This document shows, piece by piece, positions 34,600 through 43,692 of a stretch of DNA of 64,000 bases. Source of the stretch: Halomonas maura (GTDB lineage: Bacteria; Pseudomonadota; Gammaproteobacteria; Pseudomonadales; Halomonadaceae); the NCBI RefSeq assembly GCF_030409305.1, contig NZ_JAUFPQ010000027.1, positions 29,150 through 93,149 of the forward strand, written 5' to 3'. How positions within the stretch are numbered: the first letter of the stretch is position 1; every line of letters starts with the position of its first letter. The notes under the pieces were generated by a model. It worked only from the letters and a program-made list of their open reading frames with translations. It was not told the DNA's origin and searched no databases. A program made the translations under genes and the position numbers.

Positions 34600-36099
34600 A
34601 TGATCGACTTCTATCTCAACGGCAGGCGTCAGCGCTGCACCGACGTGAGCGCCGACACCAGCATCCTCGAGTTGTTGCGCACGACACTGGGCCAGACCGG
34701 CACCAAGGAAGGCTGCGCCTCCGGCGACTGCGGGGCCTGCACCGTGGCCATCGGCGAGCCGGATGCCTCCGGCGAGCTCGTCTACCACAACGCCAACGCC
34801 TGCATCACCCCCGCCTACCAGCTCGAGGGCTGCCACCTGGTGACCGTTGAGGGCCTGGCCCGGGGCGAGCGGCTGCACCCCGCCCAGGCGGCGATGGTCG
34901 ACTGCCACGGCAGCCAGTGCGGCTTCTGCACGCCGGGCATCGTGATGTCGCTGTTCACCCTCTACGAGAACCAGCGCCGCCGGCCGGCCCCGCTGACCCA
35001 GGAACGCCTGGAGGAGGCCCTCGGGGGCAACCTGTGCCGCTGCACCGGCTACCGGCCGATCCGCGACGCCGCGCTGAGCATGGGCGATTACCCGGCGGCC
35101 GATCCCGAGTGGGCCGAGGATCCCATGCTGGCCAGCAACGTGGCCTGGTTACGCCGCCCCGCCGAGGGCGCGCCGGCAGCCGCCGGCCATTACGTGGCCC
35201 CCCAGGACCTGGCCGCCCTGCGCGCCCTCAAGGCCAGGCGCCCCGCGGCCCGGCTGGTGGCCGGCGGCACCGACCTGTGGCTCGAGACCACCCAGCAGCT
35301 CAAGACCCTGGACGACATCATCGATGTCCGCCAGGTCACCGAGCTGAACGCCGTCGAGGAGACCGCCGAGGGCTGGTGGATCGGTGCCGCCGTGACCCTC
35401 GCACGGCTGACCCCGCTGCTGGCCGAGCACTACCCGGCCTTCGAGCACCTGATGCACCGCTTCGCCTCGTCGCAGATCCGCAATCGCGCGACGCTGGGTG
35501 GCAACATCGCCAACGCCTCGCCGATCGGCGATACCCCACCGGTGCTGCTGGCCCTCGACGCCCGGCTGCGCCTGGACGGCCCGCGGGGCACCCGCGAGCT
35601 GCCGCTGGCGGACTTCTTCCTCGACTACAAGCGCACGGCGCTGGCCGAGGACGAGTTCATCGCCGCGATCTTCCTGCCGCGCCCGGGCGCCGAGCAGAAT
35701 CTCAAGGTCTGGAAGCTGTCCAAGCGTCGAGAGGACGACATCTCGGCGGTGCTGGCCGCCTTCGCCTGGCGCCTCGAGGACGGCGTGATGCGCGATGTCC
35801 ACCTGGCCTTCGGCGGCATGGCGGCCATCCCGCGTCGCGCCCCGGCCGCCGAGGCCGCCCTGGAAGGCCATGCCCCCGACGCCGCGGCCTTCGCCGAGGC
35901 CCGCGCGGCGCTCGCCGAGGAGCTGACCCCGATGTCCGATGTGCGCGGCAGCGCGGAGTACCGGCGCCTCGCCGCCGGCAACCTGCTCGAGCGGCTGCGC
36001 CTGATGATCGCGGCCGACCGTGCCCCGGCCGACACCACCAACGACGCCGATAACAATACCCCTGCGACCAAGGTGACTCTCGATGCGTACGCTCACTAG
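34600..36099 (+). CDS. xdhA: XdhA, xanthine dehydrogenase small subunit (2Fe-2S and FAD)
   Basis: A 499-residue electron-transfer subunit. The plant-type 2Fe-2S cluster is GCASGDCGACTV near residue 44, the second cluster is CGFCTPGIVMS near 107 and CRCTGYRPIRDA near 147. The FAD domain has LVAGGTDLWLE near 221 and TLGGNIANASPIGDTPP near 299, ending with a CO dehydrogenase flavoprotein C-terminal domain. GGAG precedes the ATG. It overlaps xdhB by 17 bases. XdhAB oxidises hypoxanthine and xanthine to urate. Confidence 0.95.
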   Translation: MIDFYLNGRRQRCTDVSADTSILELLRTTLGQTGTKEGCASGDCGACTVAIGEPDASGELVYHNANACITPAYQLEGCHLVTVEGLARGERLHPAQAAMVDCHGSQCGFCTPGIVMSLFTLYENQRRRPAPLTQERLEEALGGNLCRCTGYRPIRDAALSMGDYPAADPEWAEDPMLASNVAWLRRPAEGAPAAAGHYVAPQDLAALRALKARRPAARLVAGGTDLWLETTQQLKTLDDIIDVRQVTELNAVEETAEGWWIGAAVTLARLTPLLAEHYPAFEHLMHRFASSQIRNRATLGGNIANASPIGDTPPVLLALDARLRLDGPRGTRELPLADFFLDYKRTALAEDEFIAAIFLPRPGAEQNLKVWKLSKRREDDISAVLAAFAWRLEDGVMRDVHLAFGGMAAIPRRAPAAEAALEGHAPDAAAFAEARAALAEELTPMSDVRGSAEYRRLAAGNLLERLRLMIAADRAPADTTNDADNNTPATKVTLDAYAH

Positions 36100-38581
36100 G
36101 CTTTCCACCTCGCCCGAAGCCGCTCGTGGCAGCGATTCCGCCGCCGATCAGCCTTCCTGGCAACGTAACCAGGGGGACGCCCCCCTGGCGCGGGAGACTG
36201 TCGCCCCCCAAGGGGGCTCCGGCGCCTCCCGCGCCCACGAGAGCGCCGTCAAGCACGTCACCGGCCGGGCCGCCTACATCGACGATATCCCCAGTCCCGC
36301 CGATACCTTGCACGTGGCGCTGGGCCTGTCGCCGGTGGCCCATGGCCGGCTGACCCGCCTCGACCTCGACGCGGTGCGCAGCGCCCCCGGGGTGGTGGAC
36401 GTGATCACCCTCGCCGACGTGCCCGGCCACACCGACATCGGCCCGGTCTTCCCCGGCGACCCGCTGTTCGCCGATGACGAGATCAGCTACGTCGGCCAGT
36501 GCCTGTTCGCCGTGGCCGCCGAGAGCCACCGGGCCGCCCGCCTGGCGGTGCAGGCGGCGGTGGTCGAGATCGACGAGCAGCCGGCCTGCCTGGACCCGGT
36601 GATCGCCGCCGGGCGCGGCGACTTCGTGCGCCCCACCCATACCCATGAGCGCGGCGACTGGCGGCAGGCCCTGAATGACGCCCCCCACGTGCTGGAGGGC
36701 GAGCAGTTCGTCGGCGGCCAGGAACACTTCTACCTGGAGGGCCAGGCCTGCCTGGTCCAGCCCACCGAGGACGAGGGGGTGATGGTCTACACCTCCAACC
36801 AGCACCCCAGCGAGACCCAGAAGCTGGTCGCCGAGGTGCTCGGCATCCCCTTCCACGCGGTGACCATGGAGATGCGCCGCATGGGCGGCGGCTTCGGCGG
36901 CAAGGAGACCCAGGCCTCGCCCTGGGCCTGCATCGCCGCCATCATCGCCCGGCGCACCGGACGGGCCACCAGGATCCGCCTGCCCCGCGCCGAGGACAGC
37001 CGCGCCACCGGCAAGCGTCACCCCTTCCACAACCGCTACCGGCTCGGCGTCGACGACCGGGGCGTGCTGGCCGGCGGGGAGATCACGGTGATCGGCGATT
37101 GCGGCTACTCGCCGGACCTGTCCGACGCCATCGTCGATCGCGCCATGTTCCACGCCGACAACGCCTACTCGCTGGGCGCCGCCCGGGTCACCGGCCAGCG
37201 GGCCAGGACCCACAAGGCCTCGAACACCGCCTTCCGCGGCTTCGGCGGCCCCCAGGGCATGATGATCATCGAGCGGGCCATGGACGACATCGCCCGGCAC
37301 CTCGGCGAGGACCCGCTGACCATCCGCCGGCGCAACCTCTATCGCGAGAAGGACCCGGATGGCACGCCCCGCGACGTCACCCACTACGGCCAGCGGGTCG
37401 AGCAGCTCTCGCTGCTGCAGGACATCGTCTCGCAGCTCGAAGCCAGCAGCGACTACTGGGCGCGCCGTCGCGAGATCACCGCGTTCAACGCGCAGAGCCC
37501 GATCATCAAGAAGGGCCTGGCGCTGACCCCGGTGAAGTTCGGCATCTCCTTCACCGTCCAGCACCTCAATCAGGCCGGCGCCCTGCTGCTCGTCTATACC
37601 GACGGCAGCGTGATGATCAACCACGGCGGCACCGAGATGGGCCAGGGCCTGCACACCAAGGTCTGCCAGGTGGTGGCCCGCGAACTGGGCCTGGACCTGG
37701 AGCGGGTGCGGATCAGCGCCACCCGCACCGACAAGGTGCCCAACACCTCGCCCACCGCCGCCTCCAGCGGCGCCGACCTCAACGGCCAGGCCGCCCGGGA
37801 TGCGGCCAGCAAGCTGCGCGAGCGGCTGTTCGACTTCGCCGCCGCGCACTTCGACCGCGAGGCCGGCGGGCTGGATCGCGAGGCCATGCGCCTGGAGGAC
37901 GGCCACCTGGTGGCCGGCATCGGCGAGGCCGAGACGCGCATCCCCTGGGGCGAGCTCGTCCAGGCGGCCTACATGGCCCGGGTCTCGCTCTCCGAGAAGG
38001 GCTTCTACGCCACCCCGCTGATCCACTACGACCGCGCCACCGGGCGTGGCCGGCCCTTCTACTACTATGCCCACGGCGCCGCCGTGGCCGAGGTGGAGGT
38101 CGACACCCTGTCCGGCGAGTACCGGCTGAGCCGCGCCGACATCCTCCACGACGTCGGCGACTCCCTGAACCCGGCCATCGACATCGGCCAGATCGAGGGC
38201 GCCTTCATCCAGGGCATGGGCTGGCTGACCAGCGAGGAGCTCAAGTGGAACGACGCCGGCCGGCTGGTCTCCGATGGCCCGGCCACCTACAAGATCCCGG
38301 CCTTCGGTGACCTGCCGCCGACCTTCAACGTCGACCTGCTGCAGGGGCATCCCAACTCCCAGGCCAGCATCTACCGCTCCAAGGCCGTGGGCGAACCGCC
38401 GTTCATGCTCGGCATCTCGGTGTGGTCGGCGCTGCGCGATGCCCTGGCGAGCCTCGCCGACTACCGGGTCAGCCCGGCGCTGGACACCCCGGCCACCCCG
38501 GAGCGGGTGCTGATGGTCGCCGAGGCGCTGCGGCAGGCCGAGCCTTCGCCCGCCGCGAGGCCCGACCATGCACCGGCCTGA
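36083..38581 (+). CDS. xdhB: XdhB, xanthine dehydrogenase molybdopterin-binding subunit
   Basis: An 832-residue molybdenum subunit. Cofactor and active-site landmarks are MGGGFGGKETQASPWA near residue 270, TAFRGFGGPQGMM near 380, NHGGTEMGQGLHTK near 513 and SKAVGEPPFMLGIS near 763, the last carrying the catalytic Glu. The first 50 residues before SAVKHVTGRAAYIDD are low-complexity and contain PLARETVAPQGGSGA, absent from other XdhB proteins I know. They are encoded by a stretch with two perfect GC hairpins (36169-36217). The start overlaps xdhA, implying coupling. Its last 14 bases overlap xdhC. Confidence 0.95.
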   Translation: MRTLTRLSTSPEAARGSDSAADQPSWQRNQGDAPLARETVAPQGGSGASRAHESAVKHVTGRAAYIDDIPSPADTLHVALGLSPVAHGRLTRLDLDAVRSAPGVVDVITLADVPGHTDIGPVFPGDPLFADDEISYVGQCLFAVAAESHRAARLAVQAAVVEIDEQPACLDPVIAAGRGDFVRPTHTHERGDWRQALNDAPHVLEGEQFVGGQEHFYLEGQACLVQPTEDEGVMVYTSNQHPSETQKLVAEVLGIPFHAVTMEMRRMGGGFGGKETQASPWACIAAIIARRTGRATRIRLPRAEDSRATGKRHPFHNRYRLGVDDRGVLAGGEITVIGDCGYSPDLSDAIVDRAMFHADNAYSLGAARVTGQRARTHKASNTAFRGFGGPQGMMIIERAMDDIARHLGEDPLTIRRRNLYREKDPDGTPRDVTHYGQRVEQLSLLQDIVSQLEASSDYWARRREITAFNAQSPIIKKGLALTPVKFGISFTVQHLNQAGALLLVYTDGSVMINHGGTEMGQGLHTKVCQVVARELGLDLERVRISATRTDKVPNTSPTAASSGADLNGQAARDAASKLRERLFDFAAAHFDREAGGLDREAMRLEDGHLVAGIGEAETRIPWGELVQAAYMARVSLSEKGFYATPLIHYDRATGRGRPFYYYAHGAAVAEVEVDTLSGEYRLSRADILHDVGDSLNPAIDIGQIEGAFIQGMGWLTSEELKWNDAGRLVSDGPATYKIPAFGDLPPTFNVDLLQGHPNSQASIYRSKAVGEPPFMLGISVWSALRDALASLADYRVSPALDTPATPERVLMVAEALRQAEPSPAARPDHAPA
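36169..36217. repeat. Pair of GC-rich inverted repeats inside the xdhB 5' coding region
   Basis: CCAGGGGG-ACG-CCCCCCTGG (36169-36188) and GCCCCCC-AA-GGGGGC (36203-36217) stand 14 bases apart in the atypical N-terminal extension. Both are perfect or near-perfect stems in an open frame, suggestive of an in-frame palindromic insertion. Confidence 0.55.
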
Positions 38582-39434
38582 GCCCTGGCACGCGGCCCTC
38601 GACCGGCTGCAGCGCGAGGCGCGCCCCCATGCGCTGGCCAGCGTGGTGGGCGTGGCCGGCTCCACGCCCCGGGAGCCCGGCGCCAAGATGGTGATCACCC
38701 CGGACGCCGTCCACGACACCTTGGGCGGCGGCACCTTCGAGCTGCAGGTCATCGAGGCGGCCCGGGAGGCCCTCACCCGGGGCGAGGCCGGCACGCGGCT
38801 GGAGGCCTTCCCGCTGGGCGGGCGTTCCGGCCAGTGCTGCGGCGGCTACGTGCACGTGCTGATCGAGCTGTTCGCCGGTGCCGAGATGAGCGTGGCGCTG
38901 TTCGGCGCCGGCCACGTCGGCCAGGCGCTGGTCGAGGTGCTCTCGCCGTTGCCCTGGCGGGTGCTGTGGTTCGACAGCCGCGAGGACGCCTTCCCGGACA
39001 CGCTCCCCGAGGGCGAGCGCATGCGCCGCCAGTGCATCGCCCCGGGCAGCGAGGGGCCGCAAGTCGAGGCCGCCGTGAACGGCCTGCCCGCGGGCTGCCA
39101 TGCCCTGGTGATGACCCATGACCACGCCGAGGACCGGGCCCTGGTCGATGCCCTGCTGCGCCGCGGCGACTGCGCCTCGATCGGCCTGATCGGCTCGCAG
39201 AGCAAGTGGGCGAGCTTTCGCCGCCGGCTGGCGGACGCGGGGCATGGAGAGGCGGCGCTGTCGACGGTGCGCTGCCCCATCGGGGTGCCGGGCGCCCAGG
39301 GCAAGCGCCCCTACGAGATCGCCCTGGCGGTGGCCGCGGAGCTGCTGACCCTCAAGCCCGAGAGCGAGCGCCAGGACCGCCGCGGCGTGTCCCCCGAGAC
39401 CCTGCGCGAGACCTTTTCCCCTACACGCGACTGA
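38568..39434 (+). CDS. xdhC: XdhC, xanthine dehydrogenase accessory protein
   Basis: A 288-residue maturation factor that binds and sulfurates the molybdenum cofactor before insertion into XdhB. Typical features are GSTPREPGAKMV near residue 32, LGGRSGQCCGGYVHVLIE near 88 with the Cys pair, a Rossmann-type VALFGAGHVGQALVEVL near 109 and the SIGLIGSQSKWASFRRRL block near 205. The gene overlaps xdhB by 14 bases and completes xdhABC. Confidence 0.94.
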   Translation: MHRPEPWHAALDRLQREARPHALASVVGVAGSTPREPGAKMVITPDAVHDTLGGGTFELQVIEAAREALTRGEAGTRLEAFPLGGRSGQCCGGYVHVLIELFAGAEMSVALFGAGHVGQALVEVLSPLPWRVLWFDSREDAFPDTLPEGERMRRQCIAPGSEGPQVEAAVNGLPAGCHALVMTHDHAEDRALVDALLRRGDCASIGLIGSQSKWASFRRRLADAGHGEAALSTVRCPIGVPGAQGKRPYEIALAVAAELLTLKPESERQDRRGVSPETLRETFSPTRD

Positions 39435-39468
39435 GCGTCGGCCGAGCCGGCGCCCATCGGAGAGAACC

Positions 39469-40827
39469 ATGACCGACCCACGTTCCCATATGCGCGTCCT
39501 GCGCGGCCCCCTGCTGAGCTTCGACGCCGATCCCGGCGACGGCGACACCCCGGTGCCGGACAGCGTGCGCTACCTGGAGGACGGCGCCCTGTGGCTGGTC
39601 GACGGGCATATCCGCGCCGTCGCCGACTACGCCGCCCTGGCGCCCCACCTGCCGGCGGGCATCGAGGTGGTGGACTACTCGGGCAAGCTGATGCTGCCGG
39701 GCTTCATCGACAGCCACGTGCACTATGCGCAGCTCGACATCATGGCGTCCTACGGCCGCCAGCTGCTCGACTGGCTCAACGACTACACCTTCCCGGAGGA
39801 ATGCCGCTTCGCCGAACGGGCCCATGCCGAGGCCGTGGCCGAGGCCTTCCTCGACGAGTCACTGCGGGTCGGCACCACCACCGCCCAGGTGTTCTGCACC
39901 TCCCACCCGGGCTCGGTGGATGCCTTCTTCGCGGCCGCCCGGCGCCGCGGCCTGCGCATGCTCGCCGGCAAGGTGCTGATGGACCGCCATGCCCCCGAGG
40001 CCCTGGTGGACGACACCCTGGGCGGACTGCGCGACAGCGAACGGCTGATCGGCGACTGGCACGGCAAGGGGCGCCTGGGCTACAGCCTGACGCCGCGCTT
40101 CGCCCCCACCTCGACCCGCGAACAGCTCGAGGCCACCGGCGGCGTGCTGCGCAATGCCCCCGACCTCCACCTGCAGACGCACCTGTCCGAGAACCCGGGC
40201 GAGATCGCCTGGGTCGCCGAGCTGTTCCCGGAGTGCGAGGACTACCTGGCGGTCTACGAGCACTACGGCCTGGTGGGCCCGCGCAGTACCTTCGCCCATG
40301 GCATCCACCTGGACCAGGGGATGCGCCAGCGGCTGGCCGGGGCCGGAGCCAACATCGCCTTCTGCCCCACCTCCAACCTGTTCCTGGGCAGCGGCCTGTT
40401 CGACCGCCAGGCCTGCCGGGAAGCGGGCGTCGCCACCAGCCTGGCCAGCGACGTGGGCGGCGGCACCGATCTCTCGGGCCTGGCCACCCTCAAGGCCGCC
40501 TACCAGGTCGGCCAGCTGCTCGGCCAGCCGCTGACCGCCTGGCAGGGCTTCTACCGCCTGACGCTGGGCAATGCCCGGGCGCTGCACCTGGATGGCCAGG
40601 TGGGCCGGCTGCGCGAGGGGGGCGAGGCCGACATCGTGGTCCTCGACCCCGAGGCCACCCCGCTGCTGGCCCGGCGCACCGCCCACTGCAAGACCCTGGC
40701 CGAGCGCCTGTTCGCGCTGATGATGCTCGGCGACGACCGGGCCGTGCTGGCCACCTGGGCGGACGGCCGCTGCGTGCATCGCCGTGACGCCCAAAGGGCG
40801 GAGGCGACGACGCCCGTCGACGCCTGA
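39469..40827 (+). CDS. guaD: GuaD, guanine deaminase
   Basis: A 452-residue amidohydrolase converting guanine to xanthine, the XdhAB substrate. Zinc-site motifs are LPGFIDSHVHYAQLDIM near residue 76, LQTHLSENPGEI near 235, STFAHGIHLDQ near 275 and SLASDVGGGTDLSGL near 324. GGAG precedes the ATG. It lies 34 bp after xdhC, so it belongs to the same operon. A clean terminator follows at 40856. Confidence 0.95.
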   Translation: MTDPRSHMRVLRGPLLSFDADPGDGDTPVPDSVRYLEDGALWLVDGHIRAVADYAALAPHLPAGIEVVDYSGKLMLPGFIDSHVHYAQLDIMASYGRQLLDWLNDYTFPEECRFAERAHAEAVAEAFLDESLRVGTTTAQVFCTSHPGSVDAFFAAARRRGLRMLAGKVLMDRHAPEALVDDTLGGLRDSERLIGDWHGKGRLGYSLTPRFAPTSTREQLEATGGVLRNAPDLHLQTHLSENPGEIAWVAELFPECEDYLAVYEHYGLVGPRSTFAHGIHLDQGMRQRLAGAGANIAFCPTSNLFLGSGLFDRQACREAGVATSLASDVGGGTDLSGLATLKAAYQVGQLLGQPLTAWQGFYRLTLGNARALHLDGQVGRLREGGEADIVVLDPEATPLLARRTAHCKTLAERLFALMMLGDDRAVLATWADGRCVHRRDAQRAEATTPVDA

Positions 40828-40855
40828 TCCACGCGCAAGATGGGGTGTAGACCTT

Positions 40856-40885
40856 GGGCGACCCGGCAACGGGTCGCCCCTTTTT
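40856..40885 (+). terminator. Rho-independent terminator after guaD
   Basis: Perfect 10-bp stem GGGCGACCCG / CGGGTCGCCC with a GCAA tetraloop, then C and five T. It ends the xdhABC-guaD unit. The reverse orientation has no T-tract. Confidence 0.92.
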
Positions 40886-40924
40886 GTGGCGGATTGTGGC
40901 CGACGGCGGGCCTGGGGGCGGCGC

Positions 40925-41920
40925 TTAGCGGCAGGCGGCCAGACGATCGCGCAGCTCGCGGCGGCGCGCCTCGGGCATGAAGGCCGCCTCGATGGCGTTG
41001 CCGGCCAGGTCGAGGAAGACCTCCCGGGACCAGCCGAAGGCCCGCCGACAAGCGAGGAAGTTGTCCAGCATGCCGCCGCCGAAGTAGGCGGGATCGTCGG
41101 AGTTCAGCGTCAGGGTCAGCCCGGCCTCGAGCAGCCGCGGCAGGGGATGGTCCTCCATGCGCTCGACCACCTTGAGGCGCAGGTTGGAGAGCGGGCAGAC
41201 GGTCAGCACCATGGCCTCGGCGCGCAACCGCTCGACCAGGGTCGGGTCCTCGAGGCAGCGCACACCATGGTCGATGCGGCAGACCTCCAGGGCATCCAGC
41301 GCCTCGAGGATGTAGTCGGGCGGCCCCTCCTCGCCGGCATGGGCGACCCGGGCCAGGCCCAGGGCCCTGGCCCGCTGGAACACCTCGCTGAACTTCGCCG
41401 GGGGGTTGCCGAGCTCGGCGCTGTCCAGGCCCACGGCGTCCAGGGTCTCCCAGTAGGGGGCGGCCTGTTCCAGCAGCGTCAGCGCCTCGTCGGCGGGCCG
41501 GTCGCGCAGGAAGGCCAGGATCATCGCCGTGGACAGGTCGAGTTCACGCTCGGCCCGGCGCCGGGCCCGGCCCAGCCCCTCCATCACCGTGGCCAGCGCC
41601 ACGCCCCGGGACAGGTGGGCCTGGGGGTCGACGTGCATCTCCACGTGCACCACCCCCTCGTCGTGGGCGCGCCGGAAGTAGTCCATCGCCAGGTCCTCGA
41701 AGTCCTGGACGGTGCGCAGCACGCTCATGCCCTGGTAGTAGAGGTCGAGGAAGGACTGCAGGTCGGTGAAGTCGTAGGCGGCGCGGATCGCCTCCACCGA
41801 GCCATAGGGCAGCGACACGCCGTTGCGCTCGGCCAGCGCCATCATCAGTTCCGGCTCGAGGGTGCCCTCGATGTGCAGGTGCAGTTCGGCCTTGGGCAGG
41901 CGCTTGAGGAAATCCCGCAT
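40925..41920 (-). CDS. add: Adenine/adenosine deaminase (adenine-deaminase subtype of the Add family)
   Basis: A 331-residue zinc amidohydrolase. The metal site begins LPKAELHLHIEGTLEPEL at residue 8; HAGEEGPPDYILEALDAL near 196 and the catalytic LTLNSDDPAYFGG near 270 follow. HAGEEGPP, instead of the HAGE-AAGP type of classic adenosine deaminase, is the hallmark of the bacterial adenine deaminases of this family, so adenine to hypoxanthine is the more likely reaction. GAGGTG precedes the ATG, and a perfect palindrome GCAAAGGTCCTTTGC lies just before it. It follows cydC on the same strand and is convergent with guaD. Confidence 0.9.
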   Translation of the reverse strand: MRDFLKRLPKAELHLHIEGTLEPELMMALAERNGVSLPYGSVEAIRAAYDFTDLQSFLDLYYQGMSVLRTVQDFEDLAMDYFRRAHDEGVVHVEMHVDPQAHLSRGVALATVMEGLGRARRRAERELDLSTAMILAFLRDRPADEALTLLEQAAPYWETLDAVGLDSAELGNPPAKFSEVFQRARALGLARVAHAGEEGPPDYILEALDALEVCRIDHGVRCLEDPTLVERLRAEAMVLTVCPLSNLRLKVVERMEDHPLPRLLEAGLTLTLNSDDPAYFGGGMLDNFLACRRAFGWSREVFLDLAGNAIEAAFMPEARRRELRDRLAACR

Positions 41921-41930
41921 GGCTCACCTC

Positions 41931-41945
41931 GCAAAGGTCCTTTGC
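41931..41945. promoter_or_regulatory. Perfect 15-bp palindrome between cydC and the deaminase gene
   Basis: GCAAAGGTCCTTTGC has two exact 7-bp arms around a central T. It starts immediately upstream of the deaminase ribosome site and one base after the cydC stop codon. It could be an operator or an mRNA hairpin; it resembles the GGTC half of the RutR-type sites only weakly. Confidence 0.5.
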
Positions 41946-41946
41946 C

Positions 41947-43692
41947 CTATCCTCCAAGATTCCGCGCCCGGGCGCAAAGGGCGCGTGGCGCTTCCGCCTC
42001 CAGCACCAGGCGGCGCGTCAGCCCCGGCAGCGGCCCCACGGGGGTGTCGGCGGCATGCGCCAGGTAGAGCACGCTGCGCCCCCTCAGCCAGACATCCAGG
42101 CGGCCGGCCAGGCGCTCGGCCAGGGCCCGGTCGAGGCCCGCGAAGGGCTCGTCGAGGATCACCAGTCCGGGGTCGCGCAGCAGCAGGCGGGCCAGCGACA
42201 GGCGCCGGGCCTGGCCGCCGGACAGCCGCCGACCGCCCTCGCCGACCCGGGTGGCGAGCCCTCGGGGCAGGCCCTCGGCCCACTCGGCCAGTTCCACCAC
42301 CTCGAGCACCTCCCACAGCCGCGCCTCCTCGGCCGCCGGGTCGGCGATGCGCAGGTTGGCCGCCAGGCTGTCGTCGAACAGCTCGGTGAGCTGGGTCAGG
42401 CAGGCCGTGCGCCGCCGCAGGTCGGCCTCGGCGATCTCGGCGAGCGGCCTGCCGGCGAGCCGCACCCGACCCGCGGTCGGCGCGAGCTGGCGCGTCAGCA
42501 ATGCCGCCACGCTCGACTTGCCGGCCCCGGAGGCGCCATACAGGGCGAGACGCTCCCCCGGTGCGAGGGCCAGGTCGAGGCCGTCGAGGGCCGGGGTCAG
42601 GGCACCGGGATAGCGCAGGCCGACCCGTTCCAGGGTCACCGCCAGCGGCCCCTCGGGCAGCGACGCCGTGGCCGGGGCAGACGGCGGGCGCCGGGCCGCC
42701 CTGAGGGCATTCAGCCGCTCGGCGGCGGCCCGGGTGGCACCGGCCTGGGTGAAGGCCGCAGGCAATGCCGCCAGCGCCTCGTTCAGCGCCAGCACGGCCA
42801 GCGGCAACATCACCATCACCGGCCCGGCCAGCTGGCCGTCCTGCCAGGCCCGGGCCGCCAGCCACAGGGCGGCCAGCCAGGTCGCGCCCGTGGCCAGTCC
42901 GGCCAGGGCGTTGCCCAGGGCGGCGACGAGCCCCAGCCGCCGGTGATCGGCGGCGAGCCGGGCCTCGACGGCCTCGAGTCGCCGACGATGGTCCGCCAGG
43001 CTGCCGTAGGCCTCGAGTTCGGCGAGGCCCTGGAGCTGCTCGATCACCCGCCCACGCAGGCGTTCCAGTTCCTCCACGCGGCGACGGCTGGCGGCCAGGC
43101 CCAGCCGCGCCTGGCCCAGGGTCAGCCACAGCCAGGCCAGGCCCAGCAGCGTGGCCACGCTGCCCCCCGCCGCCGGAGACCACAGCGCCAGGAAGCCGGC
43201 CAGGGCGAGGATCGCCGCCAGGGCCACCGCCGCCGGCGCCAGCAGGCGCAGGAACAGGCTGTCCAGGGTATCGATGTCGGCGGTCAGGCGATTCAGCCAG
43301 TCGCTGGCCCGCCGCCGGGCCAGGCGGGCGGCATCGAGATCGGCGAGGACGGCGAACATCCCGGCCCGCAGGTCGGCCAGCAGGCGCAGTACGGTGTCGT
43401 GGTTATACAGGCGCTCCAGGTAGCGAGCCACGGTGCGGGTCAGGGCGAAGGCGCGGATGCCCCCGCCGGGCACATAGACATCGAGCGTCAGTGCGGCACC
43501 GGCGGCCAGGGCGATGCCGGCGAGTCCCGTGGCGGTGATAAACCAGCCGGAAAGGGCCAGTAATCCCAATGCCGCGGCCAGTGCCAGGCCCATCAGCCCG
43601 GCCCCGGCCATCAGTCGACGTTTGCGCCGCCCCAGCAGGCGCAGCCAGGGTCCCAGGGTGGCGCACCATCCGGGACGCGGGGACTCAGCCAT
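41947..43692 (-). CDS. cydC: CydC, thiol/glutathione ABC exporter subunit
   Basis: A 581-residue ABC half-transporter with an N-terminal six-helix membrane domain and a C-terminal ATPase. Walker A is LYGASGAGKSSVA near residue 374, the signature is RRLSGGQARRLSLARLLL near 478 and Walker B is LVILDEPFAGLD near 500. CydDC moves cysteine and glutathione to the periplasm and is needed to assemble bd-type oxidases. Its ATG overlaps the cydD stop by eight bases. Last of cioA-cioB-cydD-cydC. Confidence 0.94.
   Translation of the reverse strand: MAESPRPGWCATLGPWLRLLGRRKRRLMAGAGLMGLALAAALGLLALSGWFITATGLAGIALAAGAALTLDVYVPGGGIRAFALTRTVARYLERLYNHDTVLRLLADLRAGMFAVLADLDAARLARRRASDWLNRLTADIDTLDSLFLRLLAPAAVALAAILALAGFLALWSPAAGGSVATLLGLAWLWLTLGQARLGLAASRRRVEELERLRGRVIEQLQGLAELEAYGSLADHRRRLEAVEARLAADHRRLGLVAALGNALAGLATGATWLAALWLAARAWQDGQLAGPVMVMLPLAVLALNEALAALPAAFTQAGATRAAAERLNALRAARRPPSAPATASLPEGPLAVTLERVGLRYPGALTPALDGLDLALAPGERLALYGASGAGKSSVAALLTRQLAPTAGRVRLAGRPLAEIAEADLRRRTACLTQLTELFDDSLAANLRIADPAAEEARLWEVLEVVELAEWAEGLPRGLATRVGEGGRRLSGGQARRLSLARLLLRDPGLVILDEPFAGLDRALAERLAGRLDVWLRGRSVLYLAHAADTPVGPLPGLTRRLVLEAEAPRALCARARNLGG

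Noticed and set aside
35702..38794. A 1030-codon open frame on the reverse strand
   Set aside because: It is antisense to xdhA-xdhB-xdhC and gives a low-complexity translation without motifs. The forward genes are unambiguous.
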